Assembly (NCBI GenBank): GCA_030620095.1
Contig: JAUTXW010004705.1
Coordinates: forward strand, 986,501 to 1,050,500
Direction of reading: 5' to 3'
DNA from: Kuschelorhynchus macadamiae
Lineage: Eukaryota; Arthropoda; Insecta; Coleoptera; Curculionidae
DNA length: 64,000 nucleotides
The position numbers and the translations under genes were made by a program. Shown piece after piece: positions 1 to 12,089 of this stretch. Within the stretch, counting starts at the first letter, position 1, and each line of letters opens with the position of its first letter. The notes under the pieces are model-generated. The model made no database searches. It was not told where the DNA came from and saw only the letters and a program-made list of their open reading frames with translations.

Positions 1-1835
1 TCCGCCCGAAATTTCTAGAAAAGCGGCAAGAATAAAAAACGCGGCTTTTCTTTGACAAGCTCCTCAAAAAGCACTCGCGATCGACCGTTTGAGCACCCCT
101 GCTGTAGTCTAGTTGTTGGCATTCTCACACTTAAACTATTGCGAGTGAAATTTTCAGAAAATTGTTGAATACATACTCTCTTAAAAAAACATTTCCTTTT
201 TTTTTTTTCATTCTCATTTTGGATCTTCTTTTCCTGTGAAGCTATCACTCTATTAACATTCTGTACTCCCGATGAAATTTTCAAATGTTGTCATGATGTT
301 CCAAAGGTCCGATCATGCCAGGGCACTTTGCATATTTATAGCAATCTTGGATTTGTTATACACATTTTGTATGGACATTTTTTGAGAAAGAAATGTTAAA
401 AGCATTAGAATCCTAAATAATAAGTAACGATGGTATAAAGACGTTGACAGCGTGAACTCATAAAGTTGACAAATAAGTATGTTATCTTTTTATATTTTTA
501 ATATATGTGTATCGCGAATCAGATTTATTATTTATATATTATTCAATGTGTTAATAAAGTCTGAGAACCTCCAAATACATCGAAAAAAAGCAAAACACGT
601 CAATATAGTTTTTAGTTTCCGATATTTTGCACTTATTTGTGTTTATATATTAAAATGACTGACAATATCTTTCCAAAGAGTATTAGGGATTCTATCTGGA
701 CCAGCCCTCTTGGAAAGGTCAAGAGTCTTTATTTTATTACAGATTCCTGCCTCTGTAGAAGAATGGGTGAATATTGATATTCCTGAAGAACTTAATAAAC
801 AAAGAAACAAAAGTATGCTTGATTGCCGCAGGAAAATTGTTCCAATTTTATGAACAAAGCGAAATTTACCTTAAAAGAAAAAAATAACAATAAAAAACGA
901 AATATTAATAGAAAAAGAATCATATTTTTCGATAGGTCAATGCAAATAAATAAATTGTAAATATACCAAGTAATGATAGCTATAAAACCATCATGAAAAA
1001 AAACATTCGTTAGGACATAATATTGGCGTAAAGCAGTTAAAGAATCTAGGTGACCTTAATAATAAGGAAATAAACAATACATACGCGAGGTGAATAATTT
1101 CGATGACACTGAAATTAAAATTCCTCGACTTTAATTATTTTGTTAGCCTTATATAAGCAAAATAAGTGAAGTTAAATAAAAAGTGTACTGAACTAATATA
1201 GCAACTAAAGTGTATTAAAAAAAAACAAAATGTATAACTTTAATCTAATAAGTAACAAAATAATTAAATTTAACGGACTATGAGACAGTTCGTTCCCCTA
1301 TAAAATGATTCAAATTCTATGCTAGCAGCTAGAACATGACACCCAAAAAGATTAAAGTAAACAAGCAAATAAAAAACATTTTAATGAGACTTATTCATTA
1401 TAAAAATCATTAACGCAGTAAAAAGGTTTTTCAATGAGGTACGCTATGTTGTAAATAACTGATTTTTTTATTAATTCTGGGGAAGGGATATGTTATGCCT
1501 AGAGTTTCTAGTACGATATACGTGTTGTAGCCTTTCCGGGAAAGTCTTTATATGTTTTCTCGTCAAACAAACGGTTTTTAAAATAAATAATGCAGAAAGT
1601 GTTAATATTTATTTAATCTTAACTTATGGGGTCGATTTTATTCAAATCTAAGTCTTAGTGATTGGAGTAGCAGGACTGAAAGTGAGCACTAAAAGCATTG
1701 GCGATGTGTTATTTGAACCAGTAATTTCTTCACCGTCATAATTTATGACATGCTCGAATATATTCTCAGTTTCGAACGAATGATCAAAAGTATTTCATAT
1801 GTTCAGATAATAATAATATGTAAGTTTGAAAAAAT
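1..1835. other. AT-rich sequence without recognisable gene
   Basis: I read both strands and found only short open frames with no family resemblance, homopolymer runs and no terminal repeats. Nothing here can be assigned a function. Confidence 0.5.
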
Positions 1836-2095
1836 ACATTTTTCCTGTGGACTTTCTGACAGACAGACAGGCCGACAGATTTGAGAAAACAAGTATATTG
1901 GTATTTGAGAAAACAAGTTATTTGGTAAAACGTAAATATATCTAAAAGCTGGCCGCCATTTTGTTCCGCCATCTTGAATTCATTGGACATCTTGGATTCG
2001 TACCAAAATTTTACTAGTTGATTTACATCGAATACATGTGTTTGTGCAAAATTTGAGGTAAATTGGATATTTAGTTTTTTAATAATAATTTGGGA
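1836..2095 (+). repeat. Dispersed repeat RA, partial copy
   Basis: The copy contains the landmarks of a family that recurs at 4.9-6.2, 58.4-58.6 and 61.7-63.9 kb. These are a GACAGACAGAC tract, GCCGCCATTTTGTTCCGCC, a TACCAAAATTTTAC block and a TTTTTTAATAATAATTT tail. It has no coding capacity: an open frame across it is interrupted by repeat-derived sequence in the other copies. The element class is unknown. Confidence 0.7.
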
Positions 2096-2639
2096 CATTA
2101 AAGTTTAAATAAATAAATATGTAAAACGAACGTTATATATGTATCTTTACATATATGACATACCTATGTACAGGGTGATTCATTATATTTTAATACCCAC
2201 CTACACCAGTAAGTAAAAGGTTTGTGAAAAAACTTTAAATTCAAAAGTTGTAGGGTTTTTTGTCTATTATCTTTTGGTTATTTCCAATTTCAAAATATAA
2301 CTTTCAAATTCAGAAAAATTATATGACATATATTTTTTAAATGGAAAACCCTATATATTATTAGATAGAATGAAAGATAATTTCAAAACTATATAATTCG
2401 TTGATATTTGATTCAGTCTTTTTCGAGCTATATCAGTTCAAACATTATCGTTTCGGTAAACGAGACTCAACTATATTCTCAGTGATATAGTCAAGTCTGC
2501 CTTGGTTATTGGCGATGTGTCAACAACTGTAGTTATGACAACGAATTATATTATTCTCCACTTTTCTGTCATTTTCGCATTAAAGTTTTTGATATTAATT
2601 ATTTAATTTTGCTGAAAATAATTAACAAAAGTTTTTAAT

Positions 2640-3110
2640 GCAAACGATAAAAACGTTGCAAGAGTTAGAGGTGAATATCGGCGAATATACCCAGGATGAC
2701 GAATTCCTTCAATAAATACAATGAAGAATAGTAATAATCGTTTCGAACAACAAAATTCCATTCAAAGGAAGACCAGAAAAATATAAAGAAGTTTATATGA
2801 AGAACTAAACTTCTTTTTATTTTTTTGGCATCACGACGGTGCACTTCCACACAATATCTAATTATTCACCGATAACCTAAATGGTAAATACCTACTTTCG
2901 ATAGGTAGACATGGAACGCCCGCAGTTGAATCCTTCGGACATTTTTTTGTGACGATATTTGAAGAACAAGATTTATTATAAAGACCTCAAGCTTTACAAA
3001 CCATAATAGAGAAACTAAATAGGGAAATTTTAGAATAAAACATAGACCACGCAAGTTTTTTCATGTAGAAATAGAAAATTGTTGAGAAATATTCGCAAAT
3101 GTATTAGAAA
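2640..3110 (+). pseudogene. Mariner-like transposase remnant
   Basis: Reading the plus strand with frame changes gives an N-terminal helix-turn-helix piece (ANDKNVARV), then a jump to a WHHDGAPPHN segment, which is the region of the second catalytic aspartate. A degraded match to the RSPDLTPLDFF block follows. Most of the central transposase, including the first catalytic aspartate, is missing. Several stops and frameshifts make it non-functional. The call rests on motif order and on similarity to the better preserved transposase at 47.8 kb. Confidence 0.6.
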
Positions 3111-3346
3111 TAATTAAAGCTAAATATGTAGTTTTATAGGTATTATTCAAATTTCGTTTAAAGAAGTTAATTTTATTAATTATTGTTAAATATTTTTTGT
3201 ACTTTCGTCGAATGGTATTTCATTGTTAGAAATGTTTTTCTATTTTCCTAGTTTTTCGTTAAATGGAATTTTGTTGTTCGACACGGAAAAGAAATATAAT
3301 TAATATTCCTGATCGTATGTATTGGAGAAATTCTTCCAGAGTATAT

Positions 3347-3439
3347 TCACTGATATTCGACTTTAACTCTTGCAACGTTAATATCGTTTGCATAAAAGAG
3401 TTTTATTACGGCTCGTTTTTCTTTCTCAGAATAACCCAT
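3347..3439 (-). pseudogene. Duplicate mariner transposase N-terminus in the right arm
   Basis: The minus strand encodes a 30-residue segment beginning MGYSEKEKRAVIKLFY. It matches the start of insect mariner transposases (compare MVYSLAEKVEIIELYF at 47785) and the equivalent position in the left arm of this element. It is the inverted second copy of the transposase start, so the element carries two divergent N-termini facing each other. Confidence 0.55.
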
Positions 3440-3930
3440 ATGAATTATTTTCAGTAAAATTAGATAATTAATATCCAACTCTTGAATCCATAAATGACAC
3501 AAAAGTGGAAAATTATGTATTCGGTTACCACATTTTGAAACAATTGGCATTCAGCGCATTTTTGCTTCATATTGATGACCAAGGCAGACTTGACCATATT
3601 ATCGAGAATATGGCTGAAGTTTCGTTTACCGAAACGATAATGTTTAAATTGAAACAGTTCAAAAACGGTTGAACCAAATATCAACAGAATATGTATTTTT
3701 GAAATCAGGATGAAAAAACTTAGCTAAATCCTAGCTATTGATGTAGAGGGTGTTCCATTTGAAAAAATATATGTCATGTTATAAAATATAACTTTCGGAA
3801 GTTATTTTTGAAATCTGAAATCTCCAAAAGATAATAGATAAAAAAACCCTGCAACTTTTTTATTTAGTTTTTTTCTAAACTCTCTAATTCCGGCTGTGGG
3901 TGGGTTTAAAATATAATGAATCACCCTGTA

Positions 3931-4899
3931 TCTATAATTCTTTTTTAAGTAAAATAATTATCTTCTTAATTCTTGACCATTATTCGTAAAATATTCTTCA
4001 AAATAAGAAGTATGTTGTAAATTAAAAAGCAAACAACCTAATTAAATGCAATATGTATTGCAATATATTTGCGCCCAGAATACCTATATCTAACTAATTC
4101 ACTTAGTGGCGTCGCGCCCAGTTAACCTCCGTCCCATTTACCTTGCCTACAAATGATTTGGACGATGTCTGTCAAGCGTCACGTCACAAATTGCTCGGTT
4201 TTCCCCTGATTTCATAAAACATCTGGGTTTCAAGTTTATTTATTTAATGTCGGTTTAGAGCCTCTCGAAATACAAGCACCGTCACGTTAAAACATTCAAC
4301 AAAACATCTTAAGAATTGAATAAAACGTTTTAAACGTGTGTGTACCGAATAGCAGAATCGTATGCGTGTGTGTGGTCTCTCAGAACTGTGTTTTCCTGTA
4401 TGTCAAGATTTTTGCCTGGGAAATCGAAAAACATTGGCGAGGCTTTCAGAACATCACGTATTGTTGAGAGAATAGAAGGCCATTAATGTAGACTTTGTTG
4501 GTTATTGTTTTCGTATTTAAAAATAACTTATCGATATTTCAGTTATTTTAATTTTATTGTCTAGTGTTTTATGTACACATATTTTGCCTATTTTCCATCA
4601 ATTAATTAATTGTATAGATATTCTGGTAGGTCACCAGTGGCATATTCATCTCGAATTTTTATAAAACGAAAAAGTAACGTAAGAGAGCTTATAGGCCAAA
4701 GGTGAGTCCCGGTTATCCAAATTCTCAGTGAAAAAAAAGGGTTCAAAGTTAAACAGGCTTATGAAGATGCAGACTCAATGATCATAACCATCGTCATTGG
4801 TTACTGTGGGCCAAAATGTTGATCTTCTGGATATTCTCACTGGCTTAGGTGGGATGAAAACAAATATCCACGTACTAAAACAAAGAAAAGGGGTTTTCA
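3931..4899. other. No recognisable feature
   Basis: This stretch has slightly less AT around 4090-4480, but no convincing reading frame, splice pair or repeat end on either strand. Confidence 0.4.
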
Positions 4900-5420
4900 A
4901 GCGGGGTAAGTTGTAAGTTAAAGGGGAAATATTGTAATCCCGAAAAAATCACCTTTCCAGGCTTTTAAAGAGCTTCACGTTTTAGGGTCTATAGATACCA
5001 ATAAATATGTTTTTTCAATTCCGTCGGTCTGTGTGTCTGTTTGCCGGTCTGTTCGCGGCATTGTTAATAACTACTTATCCGAGTGACTTATTTTTTTTGG
5101 TAAAAATCCAATAGAGCGGGATAAAATGGCGGCCTAGGGACATGTTAAGAAAATTAATACTAAAAAATACTTCTCTAGAAATTTTGCACAAAAATCAAGT
5201 ATCACGTCAGAGTCAATAATAAAATTTTGGTACGATTCCAAAATGGCGGCATAATAAAATATTTAAAAAATCAGCCTGAAAAAACTGGTAATTAGATTGA
5301 TCTGAAATTTTGTGCAAGAATCAAGTATGAGATAGAGAAGAACCGGTAAATTTTTCGTACTAATTCAAAATGGCGGCCTAATAAAATGTTTGTAATCATT
5401 AAAAAAATCACTCACCTAGA
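4900..5420 (-). repeat. Dispersed repeat RA, minus-orientation copy
   Basis: Read on the minus strand this matches the RA family: GGTGATTTTTTCGGGATTAC near the start, the CCGACGGAATTGAAAAAAC block, then CGCCATTTTATCCCGC and TTTTACCAAAAAAAATAAG. Two sub-blocks with the 'NNGGCGGC' motif (5123-5140, 5244-5252, 5371-5378 in plus orientation) show the same internal subrepeats seen at 61.7-63.3 kb. Confidence 0.65.
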
Positions 5421-5674
5421 TTTTACATCTCTCCACGTTTTAGCGTCCCAAGATCTTAGGTGCCAAAAATAATATATTATACAACGAGCATGGATTGACA
5501 TGCATTTCAAACGAGTAGGAAATGGTTTTACACTATGCTTTTTCTGCGACTGCTGCTATTACATAATAATCTTTTAATAACTATAAAACTTACATAACCA
5601 ACTCAATCTTATTTGAAAATAATAATTGTTGTCATTTACTTTGTTTGTATTTACATTGCTTGCGTTGCTAGGCG

Positions 5675-5688
5675 GTTGCTATGGCATG
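5675..5688. promoter_or_regulatory. RFX X-box-like palindrome
   Basis: GTTGCTATGGCATG differs at two positions from the palindromic X-box form GTTGCCATGGCAAC that RFX factors bind. Another GTTGCTA lies 11 bp upstream, and the surrounding 80 bp are GC-richer than average. No gene start is visible next to it, so a regulatory role is only a possibility. Confidence 0.2.
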
Positions 5689-5859
5689 TTGACGCGGAGC
5701 CGGTCGACACCACCTTTGCTAAAACATACCCGTACACAATGGGAACTTTGTAGTTAATTCACCATGGTGGTTGAAGCACAATAAAAATATGTATAAAACA
5801 ATGTACTACGTTTCGAAATTACTATTAAATATAAAATAAAGGCTTTTATTGACAGTCGT

Positions 5860-6240
5860 AGAAAAACATGTTTTCTCAATTGCGTTGGTCTATCTGGCTC
5901 TGTCAGTTCGAGGCATATCTAAACAACCACTTACCTGATTGAACTCAAATTTTAGCCAAAAATTTAGGGTAAAATGGAGATAACCTGGTAGTATTTTGGT
6001 AAAAATCCAATTTGGCGGAACAAAATGGCGGCCTGGTGAAGAAATCATTACTAAAAAACTAATTATATTAGGGAACTGGTAACATTTTGGTACGAATCCA
6101 AATCCGATTTATTTTAAATTATACCTAAAAGTCAAATTTGGCATAAGTAGAAACTGGTAAAATATTGGTACGAATCCAATATGCTGGAACAAAATAGTGC
6201 CTAGTAAAAATGTTTGAAAAGACAATGTATGTATATGTTT
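5860..6240 (-). repeat. Dispersed repeat RA, second minus-orientation copy
   Basis: This carries the same landmarks as the 4.9-5.4 kb copy: the CAATTGCGTTGGTCTATCTG block corresponding to the GACAGAC/CCGACGG region, TTTTGGTAAAAATCC, then GGCGGAACAAAATGGCGGCC. It is diverged and truncated, and has no coding potential. Confidence 0.65.
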
Positions 6241-6482
6241 TACTAATGACTATGTGCGGAACTAAATGGGGTCGTTTTTCACTATTCCTAATAAAAGGAC
6301 AGATTGATAACGAGGGAAGTTTCGGGTAAAGGAGATTTACCGATTTTTAAAGAATCTGGTCCTGAACTTGATAAGATTGCTGAGGTTGGGAGAAAATTAG
6401 CAAATACATACTGGTAATAGCACGCCATCCATTCAAGAACTAAGAACTTCGTACAAGTTTTAACTTGTCCAATTCGTTAATC

Positions 6483-8114
6483 TAAACTGCTGGCCATAAA
6501 TATTGCATCAACATTTTTTTTATCAAAGTTTAAAGAAAGATATTTCAGTTGCAAACCGCAATATCGAGATGCGGTTTTCGATGTTCATTTGGTCGATCTG
6601 TTGGGTTTGCGCTTCTAATTGCACGATCGCATATGTGCACCTAAAATAATACATACAGCGCGTAAAATAAAACTCTTGCATTTTCCGAAAAGTTTGTTTC
6701 CTCCTAAAATTCTCAAAAATTTTTTTGCTTCTGATCAAGATGATCTGTGATAAAATACAAAAAAGCAGTTTTTGGCATTTTTTAATATTTTTGTTTCTTA
6801 GCAATATGGTTTTTACGACAATTTGGACATCTTCATACAAATGGAACTTTATCTTAACAACCTGTATACAAAACAAAATTTTATTAATTGAGTTATGATC
6901 AGTAGTTATACCGTTAACGTTACCAATAATAGGTTTAGACACAGGGTGTATCAAAACTTAGCTAGAATTTACGTAATACTTATTTGATGTATTCTATAGA
7001 TTTTTTTATTATTCGATTTTGAAATTATGTAAGACGTAAAACGGTTAATCCACCTGAAAACCCAAAAATGACAATTTCGTTTTAAAAAGCAAGAAAAGAC
7101 AATTTTACTTATTCGTTGTACCAGGAATTGATGTAAAAAAACTTTAAAAGAAATTGCATTTTATTGACTATACAGGGTGGTACAAATTTGCCTGTTTGCA
7201 AAGTAGATTAAAAGGTAGGCGAAGATGCGTAATATGGTGTTTAATAGTATTCCGTTTACAAATTAATAAAATTCCCACCCACTTCCGAGATATTCGCATA
7301 AATACGATTTTTCCCGATTTCGTTTTTATTTTTTCCTGACTTAATTTCAATAAGTATTTAAAAACAAATTTTAGATTATTGGAGCCAGTTTATCTTCTCT
7401 ACAAGACGGCATTGTCAAATTTTAAACGCGATGTTTCTTTTTCGGGCCACCATCATAATTTTTACAATGAATAAATAAAATGGTATTTTCTTGCCTTTTC
7501 TAAACGAAATTGTCGTTTTTGGGTTTTCTGGGTGCATTGATATATCTCTTTTTTCAAGTAAAAGCGAATACCCTGTATCTAGACTAACAAAAATGAAAAA
7601 ACCATTTCGGCAAAAAGGTCCATAGTTCACAAAAGTTGTATAACAACAGATATATTGTAATTGTCTTACGTCTGACATAATTGCAAAATCGTATAATAAA
7701 AAAAACTATAGAATACATCAAATCAGTGTTAGGTAAATTCTAGCTTAGATTTGATACACCCTGTATGTAAATCTGTTATTGGTAACGTTAACAGTATAAC
7801 TACTGATCATAACTCAGGTAATACAGTTTTGTTTTGTATACAGGTCGTTGAGATAAAGTTCCATTTGTATGAAGATGTCCAAATTTTCGTAAAAACCCTG
7901 TATATTACAAAGAAACGAAAATATCAAAAAATGCCAAAAATTGTTTTTTTTTGTAAGTAAGAAAATTTTAAAACATTTTTGAAAATTTTAGGAGTAACTT
8001 TTAGGAAAATGCAAGGGTTTTATCTTACGCCCTGTATGTATTATTTTGAATGAATATATCTATCTATAAACTTTGATAAAAAATTTTCTTGATGGTATAT
8101 GGCCAGCAGTTTAT
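6483..8114. mobile_element. Non-coding foldback element with about 640-bp inverted arms
   Basis: The two ends are inverted copies: TAAACTGCTGGCCATA near 6483 and TATGGCCAGCAGTTTA ending at 8113. The match continues inward through the block around 6900 (GTTATACCGTTAACGTTACC, inverted near 7790) and to about 7121 on the left and 7455 on the right. The right arm has an extra block of about 135 bp. Several internal CCCTGTAT/ACAGGGTG motifs resemble mariner ends. The frames in both arms that begin MIHPV are mirror images created by the arms and are not a gene. I see no transposase, so this is a non-autonomous foldback or MITE-like element of uncertain superfamily. Confidence 0.65.
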
Positions 8115-9100
8115 TTATTTCCGTCCCTCAAGCAATACCGCTAAATTTTATTTTCATAAATTTTAACAAAGTTAGTAAATCTTTTCGCTATCTGGTCTCT
8201 CGGAATTCATTATTCCTATCTGTGTTACTTTTTCTATCCAAGAGTCATTTATCTTAGTTAAGAGATAAGCCCACCTTCTTGATGTCCCACCAGTATTATA
8301 GTTTGGGGCAGCAATTTTTGTTTGCATGTCTTTTCTTTTGTCACATAGTATTGTTCTACTTACTAAAGGTTGATTGGCTGGTAACAAGCTGCAATGGCGC
8401 AAAAGAGGTTTTTTTTTAATATATATTTTTTTAATATCGGCAGTACATGTCTAGTTTTATTTCAAGCCACAAGTGTTTGGCTTTGTACTTCGCTTGTGAT
8501 AGAAGCGTAGTTTGTATTGATCCTTACGTATAGTATGGGTTGAAATTTTGTAAAAGTCACAGTGAAGGCATGTAATTTCTATTATGCGGGTCAATTATCG
8601 CTGGAGCCAAAAATGCTTGTCTTTATATTTGTCTATAAAAAGTTTAGAATAATGTTTTTTTCATGTAGCTTAACCAACGACATGGAAATAACATAGACCC
8701 AGGTGTTTACATTTTGGAGGAATCCAACATTAACCCTGGTTTGCCAAACCGTTACTGTGGCCAGATTATAACGGATATCGTCCTTTATACTATCTATCTA
8801 AATAAACAAGGAATTCCAGAAATTCCCAGTATAAATTTCCATATAGAATATTTTAAAACGGATAATTAAATAGCTTATTATAAATAACTCAAACCGAATC
8901 TGTTTTCGATGTAATTTAAATATTCTGTAATTATTATTCCTTATTTCAAGAAATAAAGCTCAGAATAATCGGCAACGTCGGAATTCTATCTTTTTCGAGT
9001 ATACTACAGATTTCTTTCGGGATCATTCGGAAAACGCCGAAGACGGTCGTAGTCATTCATAATTTCGACCTATTTGATGCGCGACGTTGTAATTGTTCTA
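8115..9100. other. Intergenic sequence, one unassigned short minus-strand frame
   Basis: A 76-codon minus-strand frame (8402-8172) contains the segment KIAAPNYNTGG followed by a basic and hydrophobic stretch. I do not recognise it; it could be an exon or transposon fragment or chance. GC content rises towards 9000-9120, just upstream of the THAP-like exon, and could be its promoter or leader. Confidence 0.3.
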
Positions 9101-9181
9101 GTTGGTGAAATAAGTGTTTCTCAGAAATCCAAGGGTTTTGTGTGGCTATTTTGAAGAATCTGTTTAAAAAACTTTAAGAAA

Positions 9182-9246
9182 ATGGTGCGAACTTGCTTTA
9201 TTTGCAGAAAAAGAAACGATTTAAACCCAGAAGTTTGTTTTCGAAG
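9182..9246 (+). CDS. THAP-like zinc-finger first exon
   Basis: From an ATG the frame reads MVRTCFICRKRNDLNPEVCF and one more codon. It then meets an ideal splice donor (AG|GTAAGT at 9247) just before an in-frame stop that lies in the presumed intron. MVR-C-x2-C near the start followed by a CFR segment resembles the N-terminus of THAP domains, C2CH zinc fingers that bind DNA in host regulators and P-element-related proteins. The exon would end in phase 2. The remaining domain (the FP motif, the conserved Trp, the distal Cys-His pair) is not found in the window, so either the next exon lies far away or the gene is broken. The upstream 100 bp are GC-richer. A chance match cannot be excluded. Confidence 0.4.
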
Positions 9247-10603
9247 GTAAGTAAGATATGTCATACCAGTGCTGTAGTTGAAGGGTCAAATCACCGTCTA
9301 ATAGCATTCTTATATTTGCAAATGAAGTATTGTTTTTGTATTGCACATTTCCGTTGGGCTTAAATTAATTTTTTATAACTTCAACTTATCTATAAAGTCG
9401 AAGACACTGATGATAAACGGAGTACAGCGTTTTGCTAATTTATATATTTGTGAAAAGTCTCAAATATTCCTCTAAAATTTATCAAATCACCTTTTTTGAG
9501 GGGTTAATAAACAACATAAATATACTATTTGGTAAAGCATAGGTACTAAATTTTAATTGAGTAAGCTGTAAGACCCACTATTTTATGTTGTTATTAATTA
9601 CTCCAGGATGGTTTGCATTTTTTATGAAATTTTCAAGGAATATTTAGGGTAGTGTCGGAGTTCTCATATAGCAAGCATATACAAAAAATGAAAATAGCGC
9701 AATAGTGTTACTTTACAATTTTTCATTTACCATAGATTTTCTTTAATGAATTTGAAATGCTTTAATTTATTACCTAAAAATTTGGTTTTTAAAAATAAGT
9801 AATCAAAAAAGTAAATAAATACCATCTTGAGGTACATTATCCCAACTAGGGAGAATCTGTTTTTATCAGGTGATTTCGGTAATATAAATAATAATATAAT
9901 ATATTATAATGAATGTTAAAAATATTAAACATCTTGGCACAAAATATTTATATTGTCAATATGTGAAATGTATAGCGGGGAAGATGGATGGTGGGGAAAA
10001 AAGGGGATAAATTGGGAGATAAGTACTGTAAAGATATTGTTTTTCATAATATTGTTTTTGTGGTTTTTAGGGACACGAAGTTCAATTTTGCATTCATATT
10101 AATATTGGGCCATGTTTATTGCTGATTTTCTGTAAATATGAATAGATCCATTACATGTAAAGGTGGTGCATTTTTATATAATATTACTTGCCGCGAGCCT
10201 GGCAAACTTTTAATAGTAGTGGACCCAAATTTTTACCTAACTTCGCGTAAATAGAACTAAAATGTGTTGGAAAAAGGGTGAAATCAAAATGTTTTGAAAA
10301 ACATGATTTCAAAAAATAGGTTGCATTAAAAAGTGATAAATTATATTTTATTACATATTTCCTATGAAGTCGGTGATAAGCTGATAAAGAAAGGTATTAA
10401 ATAAGCATTATACTCTTGGTATAGACATCAAAACACAAAGTGGGTCCATGTAACAAAATTTAGTTTTATCTTAATCTTTAGTAACAATAGTAATGAGAAC
10501 TCAACCTTTTATTGGTTGTATTTTGTTATGGAAATGCTTGTTCTTTAATGACTAAGCTTATTGCTAATAATAAATATTGCCACATGAACCATTACATAAA
10601 TAT
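9247..10603. other. Presumed first intron of the THAP-like gene
   Basis: AT-rich sequence follows the GTAAGT donor, with no other recognisable exon or repeat end. Assignment as intron depends entirely on the upstream exon being real. Confidence 0.3.
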
Positions 10604-10611
10604 GTCTTTTG

Positions 10612-11713
10612 CAGGCACGTAGCCAGGATTTCAGTTCTAGGGGGATCCAACCCTGTCAAAACCACTTCAATGACGAAAAAATTATTAAGAAGAATGCTTT
10701 TTTTTTCACTTGTTGCTAGTCCCCCCTGCAAGTGCAACAAAATATGAAAAAAAGTTGCAAAAAACTAGTTATTTGCCAATATCTATTAAAACATTGCAGG
10801 TACAGCAATTTTGAAAATGTAAAAATTATAGGTATATCTTGAGCAAATAGGACGTTGGCAACTTTTGCTTAATATTTTTAGGTTTCATATATTTAATAGT
10901 ATTTTAATAAATAAGTGCGTAGTCACTTTGTTAATATCGAGGTTAATGTGGTGCTATCTTCCATAGAGGGTCTGGAAGCATATTGCTACATTAAAAATCT
11001 GGATTTCTTTAATCATAAATGTGTTCATCTTTCTTTTTAGTACTTTCTCGAAATTCTAAGACTACTTTTAATGAGCGTTTGCTTAAAAGTTTTTCTTTTT
11101 TTGAGAATTCTAAATATTCCTCACTGTCAAAATCGAATATTTTTTGAGGTAATTTTTTTCAATCCCCAAAGGTAAATTCAATAATTTTCTTATTCCTTAA
11201 ATAGTGTTTTGTATACGTAAAGATAAGAATTGTGTGAAATTGGATCACGAAGAGAAATTTTCAGCAGCTACCATATATTCTAAGTTTAATAATAATAATT
11301 TTTCTTGGAATTATCATAAATTTGGTCTCGGCACGCATTCGCAATTTTGCTTATGACAGGAGATTTTTGTGGAAGAAAAATAAAATTTATTTTCCTATCG
11401 ATTTATGTTAGAAACTGTCGTACTTACGAAAAAATGATTAGGTGCGTCTTTGTTTAGTTGTTTACATACTTGGGCTTGTTAAAAAAACCCGTCAAAAAGT
11501 TAGAATTTCAAAAAATAGCCTGCTCCCTAATTTTCCTGAGGTTCGAGTTAAAAAATAGCTGTAGTAAGCAGAGCCAATACCAAACTGCTAATCAGCAGTT
11601 ATTGGAATTCTCCTTTCGTATGTTAAATTATGTAAAAACTCCTAAATATTTTTAGGGTATCGCGCGGAGCGTGGGGGGGGGGGGGTCCGGACCCCCCCTA
11701 GACTACGTGCCTG
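10612..11713. mobile_element. Non-autonomous hAT element with 8-bp TSD
   Basis: The left end is CAGGCACGTAGCC and the right end is CTACGTGCCTG, giving perfect 11-bp terminal inverted repeats. The element is flanked on both sides by the identical octamer GTCTTTTG (10604-10611 and 11714-11721), the 8-bp target duplication diagnostic of hAT transposition. The subterminal right side has a long G run followed by TCCGGACCCCCCC. At 1,102 bp with no transposase frame it must have been moved by another element's enzyme. It sits in the presumed intron of the THAP-like gene. Confidence 0.85.
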
Positions 11714-11774
11714 GTCTTTTGTCACAGATAATTATTGGTACAATTATATTAAATTAGCTTCTTGCTAACCTAAA

Positions 11775-11775
<1 letters not shown>

Positions 11776-11822
<47 letters not shown>
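11776..11822. repeat. (TA)n microsatellite
   Basis: Uninterrupted TA dinucleotides for about 47 bp, lying 55 bp beyond the hAT element. Confidence 0.95.
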
Positions 11823-11827
<5 letters not shown>

Positions 11828-12089
11828 TATATAAAATTTCCGATTTTGAAAATTGTCACTGAATCATTAAATATGTAATAGACGAATTTAATTATTATTT
11901 AAATAATGAAATATTAAATTAATATGCTGTTACTTTTGTTTTGTCGATAATAATAAATAAAAAATTTTAAACTTTGTTTTATTTTTATAAACCACGTGTC
12001 CGGGTGAAAATTTATAAAGTGCACTTTCAATCTTGGTATTTAAATTTTTATAAAAAAAAATTAAGTTTCAAATATAGTGTAAAATATTA

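Larger units (their letters stand above)
2171..3928. mobile_element. Mariner-like palindromic element with about 600-bp inverted arms
   Basis: The element starts CAGGGTGATTCATTATA and ends with its reverse complement, and both ends are flanked by TA (2169-2170 and 3929-3930), as in Tc1/mariner insertions. The inverted match is not limited to the termini. About 2171-2766 pairs with about 3255-3928 in reverse, with indels and substitutions. The arms include the 5' part of the transposase reading frame. The roughly 490-bp centre (2767-3254) holds a transposase C-terminal remnant on the plus strand. This looks like an internally deleted mariner whose 3' end was replaced by an inverted copy of its 5' end. 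Confidence 0.75.

Noticed and set aside
6523..7960. Two similar 'proteins' starting MIHPV, one on each strand
   Set aside because: They arise from the inverted arms of the foldback element and have no family resemblance.
8172..8402. 76-codon minus-strand frame as a host exon
   Set aside because: It reads like real protein in part but has no recognisable domain or clear splice signals; kept only as a note.
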